Shown here: in pieces, positions 1 to 5,807 of the stretch
How positions within the stretch are numbered: position 1 is the first letter of the stretch
Layout: the number at the start of each line of letters is the position of its first letter
The notes under the pieces: generated by a model
Told to the model about the DNA's origin: nothing
Seen by the model: the letters and a program-made list of their open reading frames with translations, nothing else
The model's database searches: none
Made by a program: the position numbers and the translations under genes
Assembly: GCA_013361745.1 (NCBI GenBank)
Contig: JABFXM010000314.1
Location: 1 to 7,725 of the forward strand
Source of the DNA: Gemmatimonadaceae bacterium
GTDB lineage: Bacteria > Gemmatimonadota > Gemmatimonadetes > Gemmatimonadales > Gemmatimonadaceae
Length of the DNA stretch: 7,725 nucleotides
Reading direction: 5' to 3'

Positions 1-230
1 CGGCGGCGGAAGTCGACCGTGTGCGCGCGATCGCGCGCGCACGCGGCATCCCGCTGCAGGTCGGCACGACCAACGGCGGGAACGACGGCTCGGAGCTCGC
101 GCGCGTCGGCGCGGTGGACGTGCCGATCTCGTGGCCCCTCCGCTACAGTCACTCGCCGGCCGAAGTCATCGATCTCCACGACATCCAGGCGCTGGCGCGG
201 CTCGTCGGCGCCCTCGCCGTATCGCGTTAG
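1..230 (+). CDS. M42-family metallo-aminopeptidase, C-terminal fragment
   Basis: The reading frame is open from the left edge (codons begin at base 3) and stops at TAG 228-230, so only about the last 75 residues are present and the start lies upstream of the window. The visible part contains GGNDGSEL, corresponding to the GGTDA-type segment of M42 peptidases, then a hydrophobic strand and RYSHSPAEVIDLHD. This last stretch matches the RYxHSPxEVxDLxD end of M42 (FrvX/glutamyl aminopeptidase/TET) enzymes, in which the His binds one of the two active-site metals. M42 enzymes are cytoplasmic oligomers that trim N-terminal residues from peptides. Another clan MH peptidase (M20 or M28) is possible, but the HSPxEV motif favours M42. 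The catalytic Glu and other metal ligands lie outside the window. purH starts 22 bases downstream on the same strand, so the two are probably co-transcribed. Confidence 0.8.
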   Translation, partial: AAEVDRVRAIARARGIPLQVGTTNGGNDGSELARVGAVDVPISWPLRYSHSPAEVIDLHDIQALARLVGALAVSR

Positions 231-252
231 GCATCATCTCCTCGACCAGAGC

Positions 253-1782
253 ATGCGCGCACTTCTTTCCGTCTCCGACAAGACCGGTCTCGTCGACCTC
301 GCACGCGGCCTCGCCGCCCACGGCTGGGAGCTGGTCTCCACCGGCGGGACCGCGCGGGCGATCCGCGAGGCGAACATCCCCGTGCGCGACGTCAGCGAGG
401 TCACGGGATTTCCCGAGATGATGGACGGGCGGGTGAAGACGCTGCATCCGGTGGTGCACGGCGGGCTGCTCGCGCGTCGCGACCTCCCCGAGCACGTCTC
501 CGCGATGAAGGAGCACGGGATCGAGCCGATCGACCTCGTCGTCGTGAACCTCTATCCGTTCCGCGAAACGGCGGCCCGGAAAGGCGTCTCTCCCGAGGAA
601 GTGGTCGAGAACATCGACATCGGCGGGCCCTCGATGCTGCGCTCGGCCGCGAAGAACTTCGCCTCGGTCACGGTGGTCGTCGATCCGGCGGACTACCCGC
701 GCGTCCTCACGACGCTGAAGGAAGGCGGTGACGCGCTCGACTTCCGCTGCGAGCTCGCCGAGAAGGCGTACGCGCACACGGCGGCGTACGACGCCGCGAT
801 CAGCGCATGGTTCGCGGCGCAGCGTGGCGACTCGTTCCCGGCGGACATCTCGATCGCCCTGCGGCGCGCGCAGTCGCTGCGCTACGGCGAGAATCCCGGC
901 CAGCGCGCCGCGTTCTACACCGACGGCTCGGCGTCGGGAATCGGCTCGCTCGTGCAGCGCGGGGGAAAGGAGCTCTCCTTCAACAACCTCCTCGACCTCG
1001 ACGGCGCGCTCCTCGCCGCTGACCCGTTTCGCGGCGAGCCGTGCTGCGCGATCATCAAGCACACGACTCCGTGCGGGCTCGCGACCGGCGAGAGCGCCCT
1101 CGACGCCTATCGAAAGGCTCTTGCCTGCGACCCGGTGTCGGCGTTCGGCTCCGTCATCGCCTTCACCGTCCCCGTGGACGACGCGGCCGCGGAGGCGCTG
1201 TCGTCGCTCTTCGTCGAATGCGTCGTCGCGCCGAGCTTCAGCGAGGGCGCGGTCGAGATCCTCGGCCGGAAGAAGAACCTGCGCGTGCTCGAGGGAGAGG
1301 CGCGGTGGAGCGAGCGCGCGCTCGACTTCAAGCGCGTGCGCGGCGGCTTCCTCGCGCAGGAGCGCGCCCCGACGCCGACCGCGGACGACGCGTGGAAGGT
1401 CGTCACCGAGCGCCAACCCACCGACGCCGAGCGCGTCGATCTCGCGTTCGCGTGGCGCGCCGTGGCCGGGGTGAAATCCAACGCGATCGTGCTCGCGCGA
1501 AACGGCGCGACGATCGGGATCGGCGCCGGCCAGATGTCACGCGTGGACGCGGCATTCGTCGCTGTACACAAGGCGCAGCAGATCGGACACGACACGAAGG
1601 GCTCGGCGCTCGGCTCCGACGCCTTCTTCCCCTTCCGTGACGGGATCGACCAGGCGGCGGAGGCGGGTGTGACGGCGATCATCCAGCCGGGCGGGTCCGT
1701 CCGGGACGCCGAAGTCATAGCCGCAGCAAACCAGCACGGCATGACGATGGTACTAACTGGGCAGCGTCTCTTCCGTCACTAA
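253..1782 (+). CDS. purH: Bifunctional AICAR formyltransferase / IMP cyclohydrolase
   Basis: This cytoplasmic enzyme performs the last two steps of de novo purine synthesis: 10-formyl-THF-dependent formylation of AICAR to FAICAR, then ring closure to IMP. The product is 509 residues, normal for bacterial PurH. Residues 1 to about 145 form the MGS-like cyclohydrolase domain, with STGGTARAI (29-37), GRVKTLHP (59-66), NLYPF (99-103) and ENIDIGGPSMLRSAAKN (119-135). K62, Y101, D122 and K134 align with the known cyclohydrolase active-site residues. Residues from about 150 to 509 form the formyltransferase domain, with LRYGENPGQ (209-217), KELSFNNLLDLDGAL, the catalytic Lys-His pair K269-H270 in KHTTPCG, DPVSAFGS, VKSNAIV, GAGQMSRVD and GSDAFFPFRDG. 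It ends in TGQRLFRH, a usual PurH terminus. ATG 253 gives the family N-terminus MRALLSVSDKTGL. The frame is open further upstream, but that part overlaps the peptidase gene and is not PurH-like. No clear Shine-Dalgarno precedes the start. Confidence 0.97.
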   Translation: MRALLSVSDKTGLVDLARGLAAHGWELVSTGGTARAIREANIPVRDVSEVTGFPEMMDGRVKTLHPVVHGGLLARRDLPEHVSAMKEHGIEPIDLVVVNLYPFRETAARKGVSPEEVVENIDIGGPSMLRSAAKNFASVTVVVDPADYPRVLTTLKEGGDALDFRCELAEKAYAHTAAYDAAISAWFAAQRGDSFPADISIALRRAQSLRYGENPGQRAAFYTDGSASGIGSLVQRGGKELSFNNLLDLDGALLAADPFRGEPCCAIIKHTTPCGLATGESALDAYRKALACDPVSAFGSVIAFTVPVDDAAAEALSSLFVECVVAPSFSEGAVEILGRKKNLRVLEGEARWSERALDFKRVRGGFLAQERAPTPTADDAWKVVTERQPTDAERVDLAFAWRAVAGVKSNAIVLARNGATIGIGAGQMSRVDAAFVAVHKAQQIGHDTKGSALGSDAFFPFRDGIDQAAEAGVTAIIQPGGSVRDAEVIAAANQHGMTMVLTGQRLFRH

Positions 1783-1811
1783 CGCCCAGCCCTCTAGTTT
1801 CATGGCTACAC

Positions 1812-1842
1812 GTGCCTCGCGAGAGGCCCCTCTCGCGTACAC
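1812..1842. terminator. GC-rich hairpin between purH and the DUF2723 gene
   Basis: A perfect 9-bp inverted repeat (CGCGAGAGG at 1818-1826, CCTCTCGCG at 1829-1837) has a 2-base loop. Beyond a small internal bulge it is extended by GTG 1812-1814 pairing with CAC 1840-1842. It lies 30 bases after the purH stop and 10 bases before ATG 1853. A U-tract does not follow, so it is not a textbook intrinsic terminator. It could terminate purH transcription imperfectly, stabilise the purH 3' end, or control entry into the downstream gene. The inverted repeat is seen directly; the role is inferred. Confidence 0.4.
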
Positions 1843-1852
1843 TTCGAATCGA

Positions 1853-4144
1853 ATGGCGCAGACCAAAACGACCGAGCTGGATACCCGCTCGTCCTATCTT
1901 GCCGCCGGGCTCACCTCGCTCGGCGTGTTCGTGCTGTACCTGCTCACCCTCGCGCCCTCGACGGCGATGTGGGACACGAGCGAGTACATCGCGGCCGCCT
2001 ACACGCTCGGCCTCCCGCACCCGCCGGGGAATCCCTTCTTCGTTCTCATCGGGCGCGTCTTCACGCTGCTGCCGATCGCCTCGGGGATCGCGACGCGCAT
2101 CAACATCCTCGCCGCGCTCTGCAGCGCGGCGGCGGCGGGCGCGTGGTTCCTGATCGCCGAGCGGGTTCTGGTGGGGTGGTTCCCGCTGCGGTGGCAGCGC
2201 ATCGTCGGCGGCGTGACGGCGGCACTGCTCGGCGCGACGGCGTTCACCGTCTGGAACCAGTCGGTGGTGAACGAGAAGGTCTACACCGTGTCGCTCGCCT
2301 TCTTCGCGATCGTGGCGTGGCTTTCGGTGCGCTGGGCGGACGAGCCGTACGGACCGAAGGCCGACCGCATCCTCGTTCTCATCGCGTATCTGATCGGTCT
2401 CGGCTACGCGAACCATCCGGCGGGCTTCCTCGTCGGGCCTGCGGTCGCGGTGGTGGTGCTCGCGCGCCGCTGGGAGACGATCCTTCGCTGGAAGATGTGG
2501 CTCGCCTGCGCCGGCGCGCTGATCCTCGGCGTGACCGTGTTCGCGACGCAGCCGATCCGCGCCGCGCATTTCCCGCCGATCAACGAGGGCGAGCCGACGG
2601 CGTGCACCAACGGGCTGCACTGGGACTGCACCTTCTCGAAGCTGACGAAGGAGCGGTTCATGTACAACTTCAACCGCGAGCAGTACGGCAAGCCCGAGCT
2701 GAGCGACCGTCAGGCGCCTTTCTCGGCGCAGGTCGACATGTGGTGGACGTACTTCAAGTGGCAGTGGATGCGCGACACGCGCGACTCGAGCCCCGGCATC
2801 CAGCTCGCGCTCGCGGTGCTCTTCCTCATCCTCGGTTTGATCGGCGGATGGGTGCACTTCACGCGCGACCGACGAAGCTTCTGGTTCTTCGGGCCGCTGA
2901 TCTTCACGGTCACGATCGCGCTGATCTACTACATGAACTTCAAGTACGGCTACTCGCAGGCGCCGGAGCTGGGACAGACCGTGCCGCGCGAGGTGCGCGA
3001 CCGCGACTACTTCTATCTCTGGAGCTACTCGGCGTGGGCGGTGTGGGCCGCGCTCGGGCTGATCTGGGTGTGGGAGACCATCGCCGCCGCGATCGGGTCG
3101 GACAGCGTCCGCGTCGGCACCGACGTCGTGGAGCAGCCGCGGCGCAACAGCCTCGCGATGGCGTCGCCGGTGCTCGCGCTCGCCCTGATCCCGCTGTTCG
3201 CGAACTGGACGAGCGCGTCACGCGCGCACCAGACGGACACGCGCGACTTCGCGGCCGACCTTCTGAACTCCGTCGAACCGTACGGCGTGCTCGTAACCGT
3301 CGGCGACAACGACACCTTCCCGCTGTGGTACGCTCAGGAAGTCGAGGGAATCCGCAAGGACGTGGTCATCGCGAACACGTCGCTGCTCAACACCGACTGG
3401 TACGTGCGGCAGCTCATCCGCCGCCCGGTGTACGACTACGACGCGGCAAAGGGGCCGGCGATCTACCGCGGAAAGCAGTGGCAGAAGCCGGCGAAGGGTC
3501 CGCTCGACATGACGATGGCGGAGGCCGATGCCATTCCACTCGTCGCCGACATCCCGCAGACGGCGGTGTTCAACGCCGGGAAGATCCAGGCGGTGATCAC
3601 GCCGCGGCAGATCACGCGCGCCGACATCATCGTCCTGCACATGATCAAGGACGCGGTCGGAACGCCGCGCCCGATCTACCTCAGCCGCACCGCCGGCGGA
3701 TACGGGGGCGAGCTCGGACTGCAGCGCTACCTGCTCACGCAGGGACTCGCGCGGAAGGTCATGCCCGACACGATTCATCCCAGCCGCGACACGCTGCTGA
3801 TCGCGGGTGAGGGATACCTCGACGTGCCTCGTACGCGCGCGCTGTGGGACAGCGTGTTCGTCGCGCCGAGGTCGATCTCGCGTCGCTCGGACTGGCCCGA
3901 CCAGCCCTCGGTCGGCATCCCGTATCTGTATGTCGCGACCGGCGCGGTGCTCTCCGAGGCGCTGCAGCGACTCGGCGATCCGCAGGCGGCGAACAAGGTG
4001 ATGGGCCAGGCGCGCGCCGTCGCGAAGGCGACGCGACTGGAAGATCTCGTCGCGGCATTCGAGCAGCAGCAACAGCCGGCGGCGAACCCCTTCACCGACA
4101 GCGGGCACAAGGTCGAGATCCCGCTGGCCCCGAAGCAGCCGTAG
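1853..4144 (+). CDS. DUF2723 family polytopic membrane protein (putative GT-C-fold glycosyltransferase)
   Basis: The product is 763 residues from ATG 1853. Residues 1-450 are strongly hydrophobic with roughly 11-12 membrane segments (for example about 15-34, 85-103, 114-132, 188-204, 216-231, 315-333, 343-361, 390-412, 436-451). After the first helix comes MWDTSEYIAAAYTLGLPHPPGNP (39-61), the conserved acidic and HPPGxP first-loop signature of DUF2723/TMEM260 proteins. Further family-like motifs are NEKVYTVS (140-147), YANHPAGF (185-192) and VPREVRDRDYFYLW (377-390). The soluble C-terminal part carries TVGDNDTFPLWYAQEVEGIRKDV (about 482-503) and SLLNTDWYVRQL, typical of Bacteroidota-type members. 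GT-C enzymes use an acidic residue in the first outer loop to transfer sugars from lipid carriers, and eukaryotic TMEM260 is an O-mannosyltransferase. That activity is inference here. An in-frame ATG at 1802 would add 17 residues, but they would be encoded across the hairpin at 1812-1842 and look unlike the family. Neither start has a good Shine-Dalgarno. Confidence 0.9.
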   Translation: MAQTKTTELDTRSSYLAAGLTSLGVFVLYLLTLAPSTAMWDTSEYIAAAYTLGLPHPPGNPFFVLIGRVFTLLPIASGIATRINILAALCSAAAAGAWFLIAERVLVGWFPLRWQRIVGGVTAALLGATAFTVWNQSVVNEKVYTVSLAFFAIVAWLSVRWADEPYGPKADRILVLIAYLIGLGYANHPAGFLVGPAVAVVVLARRWETILRWKMWLACAGALILGVTVFATQPIRAAHFPPINEGEPTACTNGLHWDCTFSKLTKERFMYNFNREQYGKPELSDRQAPFSAQVDMWWTYFKWQWMRDTRDSSPGIQLALAVLFLILGLIGGWVHFTRDRRSFWFFGPLIFTVTIALIYYMNFKYGYSQAPELGQTVPREVRDRDYFYLWSYSAWAVWAALGLIWVWETIAAAIGSDSVRVGTDVVEQPRRNSLAMASPVLALALIPLFANWTSASRAHQTDTRDFAADLLNSVEPYGVLVTVGDNDTFPLWYAQEVEGIRKDVVIANTSLLNTDWYVRQLIRRPVYDYDAAKGPAIYRGKQWQKPAKGPLDMTMAEADAIPLVADIPQTAVFNAGKIQAVITPRQITRADIIVLHMIKDAVGTPRPIYLSRTAGGYGGELGLQRYLLTQGLARKVMPDTIHPSRDTLLIAGEGYLDVPRTRALWDSVFVAPRSISRRSDWPDQPSVGIPYLYVATGAVLSEALQRLGDPQAANKVMGQARAVAKATRLEDLVAAFEQQQQPAANPFTDSGHKVEIPLAPKQP

Positions 4145-4151
4145 TGCGACC

Positions 4152-4188
4152 TCCAGTGACCGGCGCGTATCGCGCGCCGGTCACTGGA
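4152..4188. terminator. Bidirectional terminator-like hairpin between convergent genes
   Basis: A perfect 16-bp inverted repeat (4152-4167 with 4173-4188) encloses the 5-base loop TATCG. The core arms are CCAGTGACCGGCGCG and CGCGCCGGTCACTGG. It begins 8 bases after the stop of the plus-strand DUF2723 gene. The right arm contains the TGA stop of the minus-strand cupredoxin gene (4181-4183), so the last two sense codons are also close to or in the stem. Its position between convergent ends suggests a shared terminator or 3'-end stabiliser. Neither side has a run of T after the stem, so termination would be of the hairpin-only kind or Rho-assisted. Confidence 0.7.
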
Positions 4189-4600
4189 CGGTGATGGTCC
4201 CCCGCATCCCGGTTGTGGCCGTGCCGTGGATCGCGCAGTGGTACCCGTAGGTCCCCGTGGTGGCGAAGGTGCGGCTGTACGCGGCATTGCTCGTCGACGC
4301 GACGCCCGGGCTGCCATCGTCCCAGACGAGGCTGTGGTCGACGCACGCCTGACCGCCGTAGCCGTCGCTCGTGCAGCTGTTCCAGCTCCAGTTCACCGTC
4401 GCGCCTTTCGCGACGGTGGCCGCCGACGGACTGAAGGTGTAGCCGGAGACGGTGATGTCGTTGCTCGCTCCGCCGGTGCCGCCGCCCGAAGGTGGCCTGT
4501 AGCTCGTTCCCGCCGGACCGCCGCCTCCGCCGCCGCACCCGAGCAGCAGCCCGGCCGTGAGAGCGGTCAGGGCGGCCATTCGAATCGACGTCGCACGCAT
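4181..4600 (-). CDS. Plastocyanin-like cupredoxin lipoprotein
   Basis: This 139-residue exported protein starts at ATG 4600. Residues 1-22 are a lipoprotein signal peptide: Arg2 and Arg7, a hydrophobic core, and a lipobox LLGC with Cys22 as the lipidation site. A Gly/Pro/Ser-rich linker (23-46) with six Gly directly after the Cys tethers a cupredoxin domain (about 47-139). Probable type-1 copper ligands are His89 (VDHSLVW), Cys122, His125 and Met132 in YHCAIHGTATTGMRG, followed by the closing strand TITVQ. Such proteins carry single electrons or bind copper on the outer face of a membrane. Partners are not identifiable here: no oxidase or cytochrome gene is adjacent. Cys76 and Cys86 flank a short loop just before His89 and may form a disulfide. 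A tandem ATG lies at 4603; ATG 4600 has the better spacing from the ribosome binding site. An upstream in-frame ATG at 4651 would place non-signal-like residues before the signal peptide. Confidence 0.88.
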   Translation of the reverse strand: MRATSIRMAALTALTAGLLLGCGGGGGGPAGTSYRPPSGGGTGGASNDITVSGYTFSPSAATVAKGATVNWSWNSCTSDGYGGQACVDHSLVWDDGSPGVASTSNAAYSRTFATTGTYGYHCAIHGTATTGMRGTITVQ

Positions 4601-4606
4601 CATGGT

Positions 4607-4612
4607 CCTCCC
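4607..4612 (-). promoter_or_regulatory. Ribosome binding site of the cupredoxin gene
   Basis: On the minus strand GGGAGG is followed by ACC and tandem ATG codons at 4603 and 4600. Spacing from GGAGG is 3 bases to the first ATG and 6 to the second, so the second is the likely start. It is one of only two textbook Shine-Dalgarno sequences in the window; the other is at 5741-5747. Confidence 0.7.
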
Positions 4613-4628
4613 GCGGCCGCCGGCCGCG
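4612..4628 (-). promoter_or_regulatory. Leader hairpin abutting the cupredoxin ribosome binding site
   Basis: A perfect 7-bp GC-only stem (CGCGGCC 4612-4618 with GGCCGCG 4622-4628) has a 3-base loop. In the minus-strand transcript its 3' arm ends on the first G of the GGGAGG ribosome binding site. The stem would hold the edge of the site without fully covering it. It could influence translation initiation, but in DNA this rich in G and C a 7-bp palindrome can also arise by chance. Confidence 0.3.
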
Positions 4629-4645
4629 TCAAGGTGATCGCTCGC

Positions 4646-4676
4646 CGACACTCGTGTGCGTGTCGTGCAGCGACAC
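4646..4676 (-). promoter_or_regulatory. Competing short hairpins in the cupredoxin leader region
   Basis: CGACAC occurs at 4646-4651 and again at 4671-4676, with its reverse complement GTGTCG between them at 4660-4665. The central copy can pair with either flank (loops of 8 and 5 bases), so the two 6-bp hairpins exclude each other. They lie between the PAP2 stop (4764) and the cupredoxin start on the same strand. The arrangement resembles a small two-state switch, but stems this short may be coincidental. No known riboswitch or metal-regulator operator was recognised. Confidence 0.25.
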
Positions 4677-4685
4677 CCTGCGATC

Positions 4686-4700
4686 CCCGCGATGCGCGGG
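4686..4700 (-). terminator. Possible 3' hairpin after the PAP2 gene
   Basis: A perfect 6-bp inverted repeat (CCCGCG 4686-4691, CGCGGG 4695-4700) with a 3-base loop lies about 64 bases downstream of the minus-strand PAP2 stop and ahead of the cupredoxin gene. There is no T-tract. It may be a weak terminator or processing hairpin separating the two genes; the evidence is only the palindrome and its position. Confidence 0.25.
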
Positions 4701-4763
4701 CAAGCGACCGCTGGCGAACGTCGTTCGGCGCGGGGCGAACGCCGACCGCGTGCCGGCCGCGAC

Positions 4764-5606
4764 TCAGGGCACGACGTTCACGGCGACGTCGATTCCTCCG
4801 TGCCCGTCGGGCGCGATCGACGCGCCGAGCAGCGCGCGATCGAGGCGCGTGCGCCGGTGCGAGTGCGCGTAGCGCACCGTCTTCACGCCCATGAGCGCGC
4901 CGAGGAAGCTCCCGGCGACGACGTCGCTCGCCCAGTGCTTGTTGAGGTACAGCCGCGTGAAGCCGGGAATCGTCGCGACGCCGTAGAGCAGCGGCGCGGC
5001 CCACTTCACCACGCTTGGATCGCGCAGACGGATCTCCTCGACCGCGGCGGCCGAAGCGGCGAACGCGGTGGCGGCGTGCAGCGAGGGGAAGGAGCGGTAC
5101 TCGAAGTCGCTGAACCCCTTTCCGTACTTGTGGGTGAGCGGATCGCCGTGCGAGCTGCTCGGCCGCGCGCGTCCGACGACGCCGCGGATCGCCTGGCCGA
5201 TCCCGCTCGTCAGCACCAATGCCTCGGTCATGTGGAGTCCGACGTCGGCGGTGGTCGGCGAGTGCGCGAGTCGCCCGATCCCGTAGACGGCGACGGCGCC
5301 GAAGGTGAAGGGCGTCTCGTTGACCACCGTCAGCGACTTCACGACGTGATGACGCGAGCTGCTTCCCTGCACCTCCGGCTTCTGCGTCCAGCGCGAGATC
5401 CGCAGGTCGAAGCGCTCGGCCGCGATCGTACCGACGACCGCCGCGCCGGTGAGTATCGCATCGCGGCGCGTGAAGAACGTCTTGTCCGTCCGCGAGGTCA
5501 TGGGGATGCTGTCCGCGCGCTGCGCGGCGAGCGAGATCGGGACGGCGGTGGCGCAGATCACGAGCGCCGCGAAGCCGGCGACGACGGCGATGTCGGTCGA
5601 GTTCAT
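4764..5606 (-). CDS. PAP2-superfamily (type 2) phosphatase
   Basis: The product has 280 residues. PAP2 enzymes remove phosphate from lipids or isoprenoid pyrophosphates, or act as acid phosphatases, usually at or outside the membrane. The three signature motifs are present in order: RGVVGRARP (141-149; usually K-x6-RP, with Lys replaced by Arg), FPSLHAA (173-179; PSLH instead of the usual PSGH, His177 a catalytic His), and TRLYLNKHWASD (217-228; R218, H224 and D228 matching the SR-x5-H-x3-D motif). Residues about 7-28 form a hydrophobic N-terminal segment ending LAAQ, probably a signal peptide or anchor. Further hydrophobic stretches lie near 48-64, 100-112, 175-190 and 200-214. ATG 5606 is the most upstream start that includes this segment; it has only AGG immediately before it and no well-spaced Shine-Dalgarno. 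An internal ATG at codon 36 would drop the export segment. The gene is divergent from SulP. Substrate is unknown; undecaprenyl pyrophosphate or phosphatidate are family possibilities. Confidence 0.9.
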   Translation of the reverse strand: MNSTDIAVVAGFAALVICATAVPISLAAQRADSIPMTSRTDKTFFTRRDAILTGAAVVGTIAAERFDLRISRWTQKPEVQGSSSRHHVVKSLTVVNETPFTFGAVAVYGIGRLAHSPTTADVGLHMTEALVLTSGIGQAIRGVVGRARPSSSHGDPLTHKYGKGFSDFEYRSFPSLHAATAFAASAAAVEEIRLRDPSVVKWAAPLLYGVATIPGFTRLYLNKHWASDVVAGSFLGALMGVKTVRYAHSHRRTRLDRALLGASIAPDGHGGIDVAVNVVP

Positions 5607-5740
5607 CCTGGGCAGTTAAGGTCGGGGACTACCTACGCAAGGGCCGTGTCAGCGCATCTGCTTCGACCCATTCAGGGGAATCCCGACCCCTTCCCGCCGA
5701 CGCGCGCGGTACGTTGCATCGTGCGCGATCACTCGTCGCG
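5607..5740. promoter_or_regulatory. Divergent intergenic region between PAP2 and SulP genes
   Basis: The gap between the minus-strand PAP2 start and the plus-strand SulP ribosome binding site must hold promoters for both if they are transcribed separately. On the minus strand TTGCGT (5640-5635) is followed after 16 bases by TAACTG, a poor -10 match close to the PAP2 start. On the plus strand TTGCAT (5714-5719) resembles a -35 but has no good -10 partner. I see no clear operator palindrome and no coding sequence. Confidence 0.35.
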
Positions 5741-5759
5741 AAGGAGGGGAGCGATGTGA
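5741..5759 (+). promoter_or_regulatory. Canonical Shine-Dalgarno followed by an ATG-TGA start-stop pair, upstream of SulP
   Basis: AAGGAGG (5741-5747) lies 6 bases before ATG 5754, optimal spacing, but the next codon is TGA (5757-5759). The ATG is in the same frame as the SulP gene, and after the TGA that frame stays open into SulP with coding-like G/C third positions. The first start codon after the stop is GTG 5808, which itself lacks a good Shine-Dalgarno. An overlapping GTG at 5756 opens a different frame. The site may be a minimal upstream ORF, a nonsense change or assembly error in the original SulP start, or the landing site for a downstream-starting ribosome. Confidence 0.6.
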
Positions 5760-5807
5760 CGGAACCGCCGCCGGCTCCCCTCCGACAGCTCTCCCCCCGA
5801 GACGCAC

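Noticed and set aside
19..252. A longer PurH starting at GTG 19
   Set aside because: The added residues overlap the peptidase frame, are Arg/Ser-rich and are not PurH-like; ATG 253 gives the standard PurH N-terminus.
166..1416. A 416-codon minus-strand frame antisense to purH
   Set aside because: The translation is low-complexity Arg/Glu/Val-rich without recognisable motifs and mirrors the third-position G/C bias of purH.
1715..2857. A 380-codon minus-strand frame antisense to the DUF2723 gene
   Set aside because: Charged, Arg/Glu-rich composition, no motif, fully explained as a shadow of the sense gene.
4226..5759. Plus-strand frames across the cupredoxin and PAP2 genes
   Set aside because: They read as Arg-rich low-complexity protein, while the minus strand carries clear lipobox, copper-ligand and PAP2 motifs.
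5756..5807. GTG 5756 as the SulP start with frameshifting into the SulP frame
   Set aside because: It would need a +1 or -1 shift, and no slippery sequence is visible; the Pro-rich peptide in that frame is not a recognised SulP N-terminus.
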